DNA of 64,000 nucleotides, from contig JAUIBW010000011.1 of the NCBI GenBank assembly GCA_030427585.1, forward strand, positions 83,724-147,723, given 5' to 3'. The notes beneath the pieces were generated by a model, which was not told the DNA's origin, did no database searches, and worked only from the letters and a program-made list of their open reading frames with translations. Numbering within the stretch: position 1 is the first letter of the stretch; each line of letters begins with the position of its first letter. Shown here one piece after another: positions 25,678 to 32,245 of this stretch. A program made the translations under genes and the position numbers. This DNA comes from Bacteroidia bacterium. Lineage in GTDB: Bacteria > Bacteroidota > Bacteroidia > Flavobacteriales > Flavobacteriaceae.

Positions 25678-25751
25678 TCCTCCTTAGCTCAGTTGGTTAG
25701 AGCATTTGACTGTTAATCAAAGGGTCCTTGGTTCGAGCCCAAGAGGGGGAG
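25678..25751 (+). tRNA. tRNA-Asn (GTT)
   Basis: The 74-nt sequence folds as a cloverleaf. The acceptor stem is TCCTCCT with AGGGGGA, the D arm is GCTC/GAGC, and the anticodon stem TTTGA/TCAAA carries loop CTGTTAA with anticodon GTT at 25712-25714. The T arm is CTTGG-TTCGAGC-CCAAG. The discriminator is G and CCA is not encoded. Its 3' half from 25705 is duplicated at 46853-46900, marking the left end of an integrated element, so the functional tRNA now has a 3' part supplied by, or shared with, the element. Confidence 0.95.
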
Positions 25752-25752
25752 C
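25705..25752 (+). repeat. attL: left copy of the 48-bp att repeat
   Basis: The repeat runs from TTTGACTGTTAATC to AGAGGGGGAGC, with the anticodon loop near its start. It is identical at all 48 positions to 46853-46900. The flanking bases differ on both sides, which fixes the boundaries. Confidence 0.93.
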
Positions 25753-25761
25753 TTAACAATC

Positions 25762-25798
25762 AAAGAGTTACACAATTAACAACGTGTAACTCTTTTTT
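25762..25798 (+). terminator. Element-encoded terminator behind tRNA-Asn
   Basis: AAAGAGTTACAC (25762-25773) pairs with GTGTAACTCTTT (25784-25795) and is followed by T residues. It replaces the original tRNA terminator, which is now displaced to 46901-46931 beyond attR. Confidence 0.8.
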
Positions 25799-25929
25799 AT
25801 TTGCATACGATTTGCACAAAAACACTAATAATCTTAACAAAAAATAACAAGATATTAGAACAAAACTAACCACTCTTCATTTTCATTTTTTTCTTAATAT
25901 TGATGAACGATTAGAACATATATTTAGGA

Positions 25930-26943
25930 ATGGAAATAAATCACTTGGACGATTACAACATAGAATTATCTAATATCTGGAATCATGAAAAAGAGATTTT
26001 TTTAGATGGTTTGCAGCAAAAAGAACAAAACAGGTACTTCATCGATCAGGAATACAATATGATCGATTTATATCATAAAGCAATCTCTCTTTGTCTTTAC
26101 TATGGAAAAAGCTACTTGACAAAGGCGAAATCAGGAAATACATATTTAGAATTTCAGAAAATCTATAAAGAAAAAAAGTCGTTTAAAGAACGAATTAATC
26201 TGGGATGGTTTGATTTTAAAGGTGCTTTATATTACCTCCCTCAGACTATCATTATTCCTAGAGAAGATGAAGATTTTCATTTCTTTTTTGCACTAAAAGT
26301 TGATCAGTATGATGTAGATGTATTCAAACTGGATAGGTTTATAGGATATCAACTAGAAATGAATTTTGATTGGGATACCACAGATTTAATGGTATTTCTT
26401 GAAAATCTGATAGTACAATACGATTTTATAAGTAAAAAGGTACGTAAAAAGTTAAAGAATCTAATAGCTGATATAAAAAAATTACCCCAACCCTCTCCTG
26501 GCGAAAAAGAGTCGGTATCTAAAATCTCAAAAACCAAAAGGACTCTTGATAGGTCTTATGTTCTTATAGCTTCTAAAACTGATCCTAATCACTTTATCAA
26601 AAACAATCGAAAATTCGTCAATATTTTTGAGCAGCTTAGAGAACAAGACTACATTCATAAAGAGACTAGTTTTACCCAATTCAAAACTCTATTTTCAGAA
26701 AACCCTGTACTTCCTGAAAACCGTATTCATTGGACAGGAAAAAGTGTAGATTTAAAAGCATTCATAGATTATTTGTGTAAAAACAATAAGATTGAAAAAC
26801 CTAATTCGGGAATTTGGAAACTTACCTCCCAATGTTTTATAGATAAAAATAAAAAAGAGTTTAATCCCCGAAAATTAGGAAATAGTGTTCCTTCTAACGA
26901 TACTAAACTAAAGATAAAGAAATTACTTTCCATATTCCCGTAG
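25930..26943 (+). CDS. Hypothetical mobile-element protein (337 aa)
   Basis: I do not recognise a firm family. The N-terminal 170 residues are rich in Tyr, Phe and acidic residues (KAISLCLYYGKSYLTKAKSG, FHFFFALKVDQYDVDVFKLD). A Lys/Pro/Ser linker (about 180-200) leads to a C-terminal helical domain (IHWTGKSVDLKAFIDYLCKN, WKLTSQCFIDKNKKEFNP). The C-terminal pattern resembles the DNA-binding-like end of RteC-type proteins of Bacteroidota elements, but this is only a resemblance. It is the first gene inside attL and stands alone. Confidence 0.5.
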   Translation: MEINHLDDYNIELSNIWNHEKEIFLDGLQQKEQNRYFIDQEYNMIDLYHKAISLCLYYGKSYLTKAKSGNTYLEFQKIYKEKKSFKERINLGWFDFKGALYYLPQTIIIPREDEDFHFFFALKVDQYDVDVFKLDRFIGYQLEMNFDWDTTDLMVFLENLIVQYDFISKKVRKKLKNLIADIKKLPQPSPGEKESVSKISKTKRTLDRSYVLIASKTDPNHFIKNNRKFVNIFEQLREQDYIHKETSFTQFKTLFSENPVLPENRIHWTGKSVDLKAFIDYLCKNNKIEKPNSGIWKLTSQCFIDKNKKEFNPRKLGNSVPSNDTKLKIKKLLSIFP

Positions 26944-27187
26944 CGATTCATAGTTTTCTTTTATAACATTATTCTTTGCCAATTTTAGAGCTCAACAATA
27001 TAAAATTTAAAATCACTACTCTTTTTTGATGCACGGTGTTATATTTTTTATTCTCACTCTCCTCTACAACTCTAGTACTACTGTACCCTAACAAAACCAT
27101 GTACCATGCATCCCATGCAATGCCTCTCCATCCTGTTTTTTGCCTTAATATCCTTTGTTATTTAGCATCAGAATTCTAACAAAACAA

Positions 27188-27203
27188 AGCATTGCGCAAT
27201 GCT
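27188..27203. promoter_or_regulatory. 16-bp perfect palindrome before the HTH gene pair
   Basis: AGCATTGCGCAATGCT reads the same on both strands and lies 28 nt upstream of the ATG at 27231. It is a good candidate operator or excisionase site for the HTH protein encoded next. Confidence 0.45.
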
Positions 27204-27230
27204 CATTATTAATTATAAAATACACAAATA

Positions 27231-27578
27231 ATGAGTGATGTATTAAAACCATTATATACTCTGACTATCGAAGAGTATACCGAATTAAACAGAAGGATTA
27301 TCAGACAACAATTACAAGAATTGTTGACAAACCAAGAGCAATTAGTAGTACAAAGGTCTAATAGAGATATCATTTTTATCGATGAAGCCTGCCAAATCAC
27401 TGGGTATAGTAAACCCACAATGTATTCTAAAATTAGTAAATATGAGATCCCGGTACTATCTCGTGGAAAACCATTAACATTCTCCAAAAAAGTACTGATC
27501 GATTGGATTCATAATGGGAAACCTAGTGTCATAGAAGATCTGGAAGCAGTAACCTACCTTAAAACTCCTAAACGATGA
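27231..27578 (+). CDS. Helix-turn-helix (excisionase/AlpA-type) DNA-binding protein
   Basis: A 115-aa protein. After a helical N-terminus (YTLTIEEYTELNRRIIRQQL) it has a MerR-like/HTH_17 domain at about residues 45-100 (FIDEACQITGYSKPTMYSKI, then PVLSRGKPLTFSKKVLIDWI). This layout is typical of the small HTH proteins that precede the replication gene in Bacteroidota integrative elements and act as regulators or excision factors. It overlaps the next gene by 4 nt (ATGA). A palindrome lies just upstream. Confidence 0.78.
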   Translation: MSDVLKPLYTLTIEEYTELNRRIIRQQLQELLTNQEQLVVQRSNRDIIFIDEACQITGYSKPTMYSKISKYEIPVLSRGKPLTFSKKVLIDWIHNGKPSVIEDLEAVTYLKTPKR

Positions 27579-27817
27579 AGAATCCCAATGAATTAATCAA
27601 TCCCGGAGCACTGTTCTTAAGTATAAGTGAGGTAGGAAAACTCTTTAGCCCACCAATATCGAGACAAAAAATAGCACGACTAAAGAAGTCAGGGAAACTC
27701 CCTTTACAACCTATTAAACTCGAAGGGAACATCTTCTACTATAAGGCGCATACCATACAGCTTATTTTACAACTTAGTGAAATAGACATTAGCTATGATT
27801 TGGATGCTTCTGTATAG
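27575..27817 (+). CDS. Small DNA-binding-like protein (80 aa)
   Basis: An 80-aa protein with an HTH-like core (ALFLSISEVGKLFSPPISRQ, KIARLKKSGKLPLQPIKLEG) followed by a short wing-like strand pair. It overlaps the previous HTH gene by 4 nt and the next short frame by about 20 nt, so the three are translationally coupled. A role in element regulation or replication initiation is inferred from context. Confidence 0.6.
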   Translation: MKNPNELINPGALFLSISEVGKLFSPPISRQKIARLKKSGKLPLQPIKLEGNIFYYKAHTIQLILQLSEIDISYDLDASV

Positions 27818-27971
27818 TCCCTCTCAACAAGCCTATCATATCGAAGAAATTGCACATAACACTCATATACCCAATAATGGATATATCAGATTAAGAAGTT
27901 TTTACAGATATGATAGTGCTTTTGAGTATTACAAAATGTTAATCAAAGAAAATAATAATTATGGAAACTAA
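27795..27971 (+). CDS. Small overlapping ORF (58 aa)
   Basis: The frame starts inside the end of the 80-aa gene and stops 11 nt inside the start of the primase gene. It reads MIWMLLYSPSQQAYHIEEIA, then IPNNGYIRLRSFYRYDSAFE. The amino-acid composition is protein-like and it fills an otherwise empty 143-nt gap, which favours a real coupled gene. A start at Met4 (27804) is possible. Function is unknown. Confidence 0.45.
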   Translation: MIWMLLYSPSQQAYHIEEIAHNTHIPNNGYIRLRSFYRYDSAFEYYKMLIKENNNYGN

Positions 27972-30075
27972 TAAAATTCTAAATAAAGAAAATATCATCA
28001 AACTAACCGACTCCCAAACCTTGTTGAATTATTACTTACAACCCTATTGTAGTCATGGAATCTTAAAGCAGGGAAAACTTATCTCTAATCCATTTCTATC
28101 ACAAAAGCAAAAAACACCTTCTTTCAATATCTACAAAAGTGCTTCCGGTGTATGGCGGTATAAAGATTTTGCAGATGACAATTGTGATGGGGATGTCTTT
28201 ACCCTGATCATGAAACTCAAAGGAGTTTCTTTTGTTGAAGCTCTACAACAGATCAATACCGATTTTAATCTTGGTCTGGGAGCTGCTACAAACAAAAAAC
28301 CTCCCGAAATTCAATTTCATGCTGCATGGAATAAGGAAAATGCTTCCTATTGGAAGGATTATGGAATTATCCCCAAACATCTAGAACACTTTAGAGTATT
28401 TCCTGTTTTAAAAGTAACGCGATACAAAAACAATAACGATTCTTTTCATATCCATTCTAGTTTACATAACCCCATCTTTGCATATCAGGTTTCTGATGAG
28501 TGTTATAAATTATATAGTCCGCTATCTGAAAAGTATAAATTCTCATGGATAGGGGACAAACCAGAATTTTACACGTTTGGATATTCTCAATTACCAGAGT
28601 CCGGAAACCAAATTTTTATCACTGGTGGAGAAAAAGATGTTATCAGTTTATCGGCCAGGGGATATCATGCTATTTGTTTTAATAGCGAGACCTCGCTTCC
28701 TCACGCTGGTTTAATACAAGAACTAAAAAAGCGATTTATCAGGGTTATTGTACTCTATGATATGGATAAAACAGGGGTAGCACAGTCCAGGAAAATTGCA
28801 GATAAGTTTCAGTTGTACAGAGCGACCTTACCGCAGCTATCTGCTAAAGATGGAAAAGACATTTCCGACTTTTTTAAATGTGGAAAAACACTTTCCAGTG
28901 ACACTATTCAAATTATTTCTCCACCTACACAAAAGAAAGAAAAAACTGCAAGTAAAAATCTTGTTCAATTACAACAATTGCAGCAACAATTAAGCAAAGC
29001 TATTGCTTCAGAAATAAAGGAAATTCCATCATTAATTACCTATCAGCAGGAAGGAGTCGTATTTCTTCAAAGTGTACATGTTATTCAAGGGAAATCAGGT
29101 ACGCATAAAAGCAGACTAGCGCAGACACTTTGCAGCGTTCTGCTTAAAAAAGAAGACTGTAATAATATCCTTTTGGGTTTTGAGCGTAATCCAGATATTC
29201 CCTGTCATGTATGCTATATGGATACCGAGCGTAACCTTGCTTATCAATTCCCTAAAGCCTTACAGCAAATTCAACTGGATGCAGGGTATTCCATAATGGA
29301 AAAACCAGTGAATTTCTCCTATACTTCTTTAGTGAATATTTCCAGGGTTGAGCGCTTTGGTGCGCTATGTGAATTCATTGATGATGTGCAAACTCAATTA
29401 AAAGATAACCAACATCTCATTGTAGTGTTAGACGTCGTATCGGATTGTGTTATGGATTTTAACAATACGCAAGATAGTCTGTTACTTATTGATATGATCA
29501 ACCAGCATATCAATCAAAAGCTGGTTACTTTTATAGCAGTGATTCATGAGAATCCAACTTCTACCGAAAGAAAACCCAGAGGGCATTTAGGAAGTGAAAT
29601 TCAAAACAAATCTACTTTTACCTTTAGAACTGCTTTTGAAAACGAAAAACAACCAGAGCCCTCGGATATGATTCTGCTACATTTTCCTAAAAACAGAAAT
29701 GGGAAAAGGCCCTTGCCTGCCACTATGGAATTCTGTGAAAATACCAAACGATTGATTCTAGCAGATTCCGATGTTTCACCAACATCTTCAACGCTTCAAA
29801 GCAAAAAGGGAAACCTTGGAGAAATCATGGAATTTCTATCTTCCTACTTAGTGGGAATGATGTCTGGAAAAACACTAATCGCTGATCTTTGCGAAACTTT
29901 TTCCTGTGGAAGTCGAACCATGCGGGAACGCCTTAAAGAATTATCTGCAAATTATTTTGAAATCCCTAATGCAGACCATGTTCCCTGCCAGCTATCAAAA
30001 ACCCAAAAAGGCAGAGAAGTTTTTTATTTTTTGCAGCCTATTGAAAACCCTATTTCTGAAATGAACAATGTCTAA
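27961..30075 (+). CDS. Toprim primase / RecA-like helicase replication protein
   Basis: A 704-aa protein with, in order, a CHC2-like primase N-terminal region without the zinc Cys (FNIYKSASGVWRYKDFADDN, DVFTLIMKLKGVSFVEALQQ), a Toprim domain at about residues 219-285 (FITGGEKDVISLSARGYHAI and VIVLYDMDKTG), a RecA/RepA-like ATPase from about 370 (Walker A at GKSGTHKSRLA, Walker B at LIVVLDVVSD), and a C-terminal helical region that may be winged-helix (LIADLCETFSCGSRTMRERL). It likely primes and unwinds DNA for element replication. The Walker A has His where Gly is usual (G-x-x-G-x-H-K-S). A 56-bp palindrome follows the stop. Confidence 0.82.
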   Translation: METNKILNKENIIKLTDSQTLLNYYLQPYCSHGILKQGKLISNPFLSQKQKTPSFNIYKSASGVWRYKDFADDNCDGDVFTLIMKLKGVSFVEALQQINTDFNLGLGAATNKKPPEIQFHAAWNKENASYWKDYGIIPKHLEHFRVFPVLKVTRYKNNNDSFHIHSSLHNPIFAYQVSDECYKLYSPLSEKYKFSWIGDKPEFYTFGYSQLPESGNQIFITGGEKDVISLSARGYHAICFNSETSLPHAGLIQELKKRFIRVIVLYDMDKTGVAQSRKIADKFQLYRATLPQLSAKDGKDISDFFKCGKTLSSDTIQIISPPTQKKEKTASKNLVQLQQLQQQLSKAIASEIKEIPSLITYQQEGVVFLQSVHVIQGKSGTHKSRLAQTLCSVLLKKEDCNNILLGFERNPDIPCHVCYMDTERNLAYQFPKALQQIQLDAGYSIMEKPVNFSYTSLVNISRVERFGALCEFIDDVQTQLKDNQHLIVVLDVVSDCVMDFNNTQDSLLLIDMINQHINQKLVTFIAVIHENPTSTERKPRGHLGSEIQNKSTFTFRTAFENEKQPEPSDMILLHFPKNRNGKRPLPATMEFCENTKRLILADSDVSPTSSTLQSKKGNLGEIMEFLSSYLVGMMSGKTLIADLCETFSCGSRTMRERLKELSANYFEIPNADHVPCQLSKTQKGREVFYFLQPIENPISEMNNV

Positions 30076-30091
30076 AAATTCGTTCAGGCAA

Positions 30092-30147
30092 TATCCATTC
30101 CACCCTGGTAAAGTAATATATATTACTTTACCAGGGTGGAATGGATA
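30092..30147. repeat. Perfect 56-bp palindrome without spacer
   Basis: The sequence from TATCCATTCCACC at 30092 reads identically on the opposite strand up to 30147, with the dyad centre between 30119 and 30120. It begins 16 nt after the primase/helicase stop. No T-run follows on either side, so it is not a normal intrinsic terminator. A replication origin hairpin, an ssDNA element or a regulator site are the alternatives. The rest of the gap to 30358 shows no gene. Confidence 0.95.
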
Positions 30148-30358
30148 AAAAAATGCCAAAAAAATTCTTGTCCATGCAAATTAATTTGAATTATCCTGCT
30201 TTGTCACTTGTAAAATCTGTTTTTCTGGTCATCAAAAACAGGGGGATGTATCACACCCTATGTTAGTTTGCGTTATATTCGGTTATATTACGTTCACTTA
30301 TCAAAAAACACCATTTTTTCTGCATTTTTCCAGATACCTTTACCCCAAAATCACGCTT

Positions 30359-30715
30359 ATGGATAATTATGGAATCGACCCTTGGACCAACAAAGAGTTT
30401 ACCAAACACCGAAGTAATCAAAAATTTTCCTGTAAAGAAAATCAAATTCGTTACAACAATGAAAAAGCAAGACAAAAAAGAGAAGCAATGGCAGCCATTA
30501 ACAGAACTCTCAATACCAATAGAAAAGTGTTGCAGTCCGTTCTTGGCGAAAATGAAAGAGTAAAACGCAGTAGGGATTTTCTATTGGGGGCAGGATATCA
30601 TTTTGGAGTATTTACCCATAGTATGAAAGTAGAAGGGGTATTATGGAATTGTGTATATGAATATGGAATTACCGCCATAGAAGATCAACAGTTCATAATC
30701 GGTAAAATTGAATAA
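30359..30715 (+). CDS. Hypothetical mobile-element protein (118 aa)
   Basis: A basic, soluble 118-aa protein beginning MDNYGIDPWTNKEFTKHRSN. A Lys/Arg/Gln-rich helical middle follows (YNNEKARQKREAMAAINRTL) with a hydrophobic C-terminal domain (FLLGAGYHFGVFTHSMKVEG). The chosen ATG gives a natural start; the in-frame extension upstream to 30260 is hydrophobic and lacks a ribosome site. It heads a run of small genes (30359-31342) with 3-nt or negative spacing. Function is unknown; nucleic-acid binding is possible from the charge. Confidence 0.6.
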   Translation: MDNYGIDPWTNKEFTKHRSNQKFSCKENQIRYNNEKARQKREAMAAINRTLNTNRKVLQSVLGENERVKRSRDFLLGAGYHFGVFTHSMKVEGVLWNCVYEYGITAIEDQQFIIGKIE

Positions 30716-30718
30716 GTC

Positions 30719-30967
30719 ATGCCTCTAAATCCTAACATACTCGATTGTTCTGAGTTGCAAATAGCACGTGATATCCCAAAAGAACTTTCTTTTTATCAAA
30801 GGCAATGCAATACGCTAACTCATCAAAACCATATCTACAAAAAGGCATTGCTAATAACCACGTCCGGTATTTGCCTTTATCTTATCTATAAAACGATACA
30901 CCACTATGCAAAGAAGAGAAACCAAAAAATATCCTCAAAAAAAGAGAGTGCCAACCAATATAGATAG
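30719..30967 (+). CDS. Small single-membrane-helix protein (82 aa)
   Basis: An 82-aa protein with a polar helical N-terminus (CSELQIARDIPKELSFYQRQ), one membrane helix (ALLITTSGICLYLIYKTIHH) and a strongly basic C-terminal tail (KKRNQKISSKKES). It starts 3 nt after the previous stop and overlaps the next gene by 62 nt. No family is recognised. Confidence 0.55.
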   Translation: MPLNPNILDCSELQIARDIPKELSFYQRQCNTLTHQNHIYKKALLITTSGICLYLIYKTIHHYAKKRNQKISSKKESANQYR

Positions 30968-31151
30968 GATTAGAAAGATGGCTGCACAAAGTGAACCCTT
31001 CTTTAAAAAACCTGTAGTAAAGAAAATAACCAATACAATTATCATATCGGGTACTATATTCGGGGTTCTTTATATCTCTAAATATTTCCTTAGTGCCACT
31101 GCAAAAATGATACGGTCTTTTAAAGAAGTGAAAGATGCCTGTAAAGAATAA
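30906..31151 (+). CDS. Small single-membrane-helix protein (81 aa)
   Basis: An 81-aa protein: a very basic N-terminus (MQRRETKKYPQKKRVPTNID), then one membrane helix (ITNTIIISGTIFGVLYISKY) and an amphipathic tail (MIRSFKEVKDACKE). It overlaps the preceding gene by 62 nt in another frame. The reversed layout (basic tail first) compared with its neighbour suggests that the two could insert side by side. Function is unknown. Confidence 0.5.
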   Translation: MQRRETKKYPQKKRVPTNIDRIRKMAAQSEPFFKKPVVKKITNTIIISGTIFGVLYISKYFLSATAKMIRSFKEVKDACKE

Positions 31152-31174
31152 TCCATTACCCAATAACGCCTCTT

Positions 31175-31342
31175 ATGAACCCCAATACAATAAATAAACT
31201 CGTAGAAAACACTCCAAAACCTGATACCGTTGCCACCGTTGTAAAAGTCATTTTTGGTGCTTTTCTTTTAGTACGTATTATAAAAACAAGTGTAGAGTTG
31301 TACTGTACTTTAGAAGATCGAAAAACGGATAAATGTAAATAG
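31175..31342 (+). CDS. Very small membrane-associated protein (55 aa)
   Basis: A 55-aa frame, MNPNTINKLVENTPKPDTVA, followed by a hydrophobic helix (VVKVIFGAFLLVRIIKTSVE) and a polar tail with two Cys (YCTLEDRKTDKCK). It starts 23 nt after the preceding gene and continues the row of tiny membrane proteins. The 170 nt that follow hold only the terminator next to 31512. Confidence 0.5.
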   Translation: MNPNTINKLVENTPKPDTVATVVKVIFGAFLLVRIIKTSVELYCTLEDRKTDKCK

Positions 31343-31485
31343 TTATGATCTTGTTCTTCCATCTAATATGTAGGTGATTTCATCCAGACATGCCTAAAAA
31401 AAACGATGTTATTTTTTAGCACAATACTTATTCATCAATCTAAGCTTTGTATCTAAAAGGATACCCAAAATAAGTCGACATAAAA

Positions 31486-31509
31486 AAACCGCCACTTGGA
31501 CGGTCTTTT
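31486..31509. terminator. Bidirectional terminator between convergent operons
   Basis: ACCG (31488-31491) pairs with CGGT (31501-31504), extended by CC/GG with one bulge. T-runs follow on both strands (TTTTT at 31506-31510 on plus, a run of seven on minus). It ends the small-membrane-protein run and the RHS/immunity operon. Confidence 0.65.
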
Positions 31510-31511
31510 TG

Positions 31512-31778
31512 TTATTCTTCATAATCCTCTATCTTTATTTTGGCCTCCAGGTCAAAACCTGCATTGGTTATTGCTTTTTTAAGATCTGGTTCTATTTTAG
31601 CTACATCTTCGGTAATAAAAGATACGTTCATATAATTTTCACCTGTACCTTCGTCAATTAACTCGCAAAGTTCATGTCCTTCCAAAACATCACTTAATAG
31701 ATAACGTTTGTTTACTGTCATACCAAGCTCATCTATTTCTGCCTTACTTAAAGGGATCGTGATATTTACTAATTTCAT
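31512..31778 (-). CDS. Candidate second immunity/accessory protein of the RHS operon (88 aa)
   Basis: An acidic soluble protein beginning MKLVNITIPLSKAEIDELGM and ending IKIEDYEE. I chose ATG 31778 because it overlaps the stop of the upstream gene by 4 nt (ATGA), the coupling expected in this operon. It is the last gene behind the RHS toxin and the 148-aa protein, where immunity proteins are found in polymorphic toxin loci. Small size and high acidity fit that role, but no family match is claimed. Confidence 0.5.
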   Translation of the reverse strand: MKLVNITIPLSKAEIDELGMTVNKRYLLSDVLEGHELCELIDEGTGENYMNVSFITEDVAKIEPDLKKAITNAGFDLEAKIKIEDYEE

Positions 31779-32221
31779 TCTATTGTCCAGTTTTCTAATC
31801 TCCAACCTTTTTCAAGGTTTTCAAATATTAATGGTATACTCCACATTCCCGAAGGAGATAATTTTTTTTGTTCTTCATTAAGTTCCTGAACTACTTTAGA
31901 ACTACCTCCTTCTAATAAAATTCTCCACCCAGACCCGAACATATTCTTTCTTCTAAAAGATTTAGGAAAAACTATGTCTTTTGGTATCGTAACATTACCT
32001 ACTAAAGTAACTCCTTTTTCTTTTATACCATGTTTTAAAGGGAATGTAAGAAAGAAAAAATCACCTTTAATTACAGATGCTATATCTTCTGGTCTATCTG
32101 TATATATATCATAAAAAAGTCTAATCCCTTCTAAAGTATTGTTGTCCTCTGATTCTTTTAAATATTGAAAGTAAACTTTTTTACCATCTTGCTCTAATTC
32201 TATTATATCTCCTAGTGTCAT
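31775..32221 (-). CDS. Putative immunity protein of the RHS GIY-YIG toxin (Imm26-like)
   Basis: A 148-aa soluble protein starting MTLGDIIELEQDGKKVYFQY. The opening GDI-x-E-x-x-x-DGK-x-x-x-x-Q and the later IPKDIVFPKSFRR resemble the Imm26-type beta-rich immunity family, although I cannot verify this. It starts 24 nt after the stop of the RHS toxin gene, the standard immunity position. It would bind and block the nuclease domain in toxin-producing cells. Confidence 0.55.
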   Translation of the reverse strand: MTLGDIIELEQDGKKVYFQYLKESEDNNTLEGIRLFYDIYTDRPEDIASVIKGDFFFLTFPLKHGIKEKGVTLVGNVTIPKDIVFPKSFRRKNMFGSGWRILLEGGSSKVVQELNEEQKKLSPSGMWSIPLIFENLEKGWRLENWTIE

Positions 32222-32245
32222 ATTTACAAATTTAGTTTAATTAAA

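Noticed and set aside
25930..26943. Assignment as a true RteC excision regulator
   Set aside because: Only the C-terminal pattern is similar; the N-terminal half does not resemble RteC, so the call was left as hypothetical.
31156..31362. Leftward frame opposite the 55-aa membrane protein
   Set aside because: The plus-strand frame has a start in line with its neighbours and a membrane helix; the reverse frame is a shadow.
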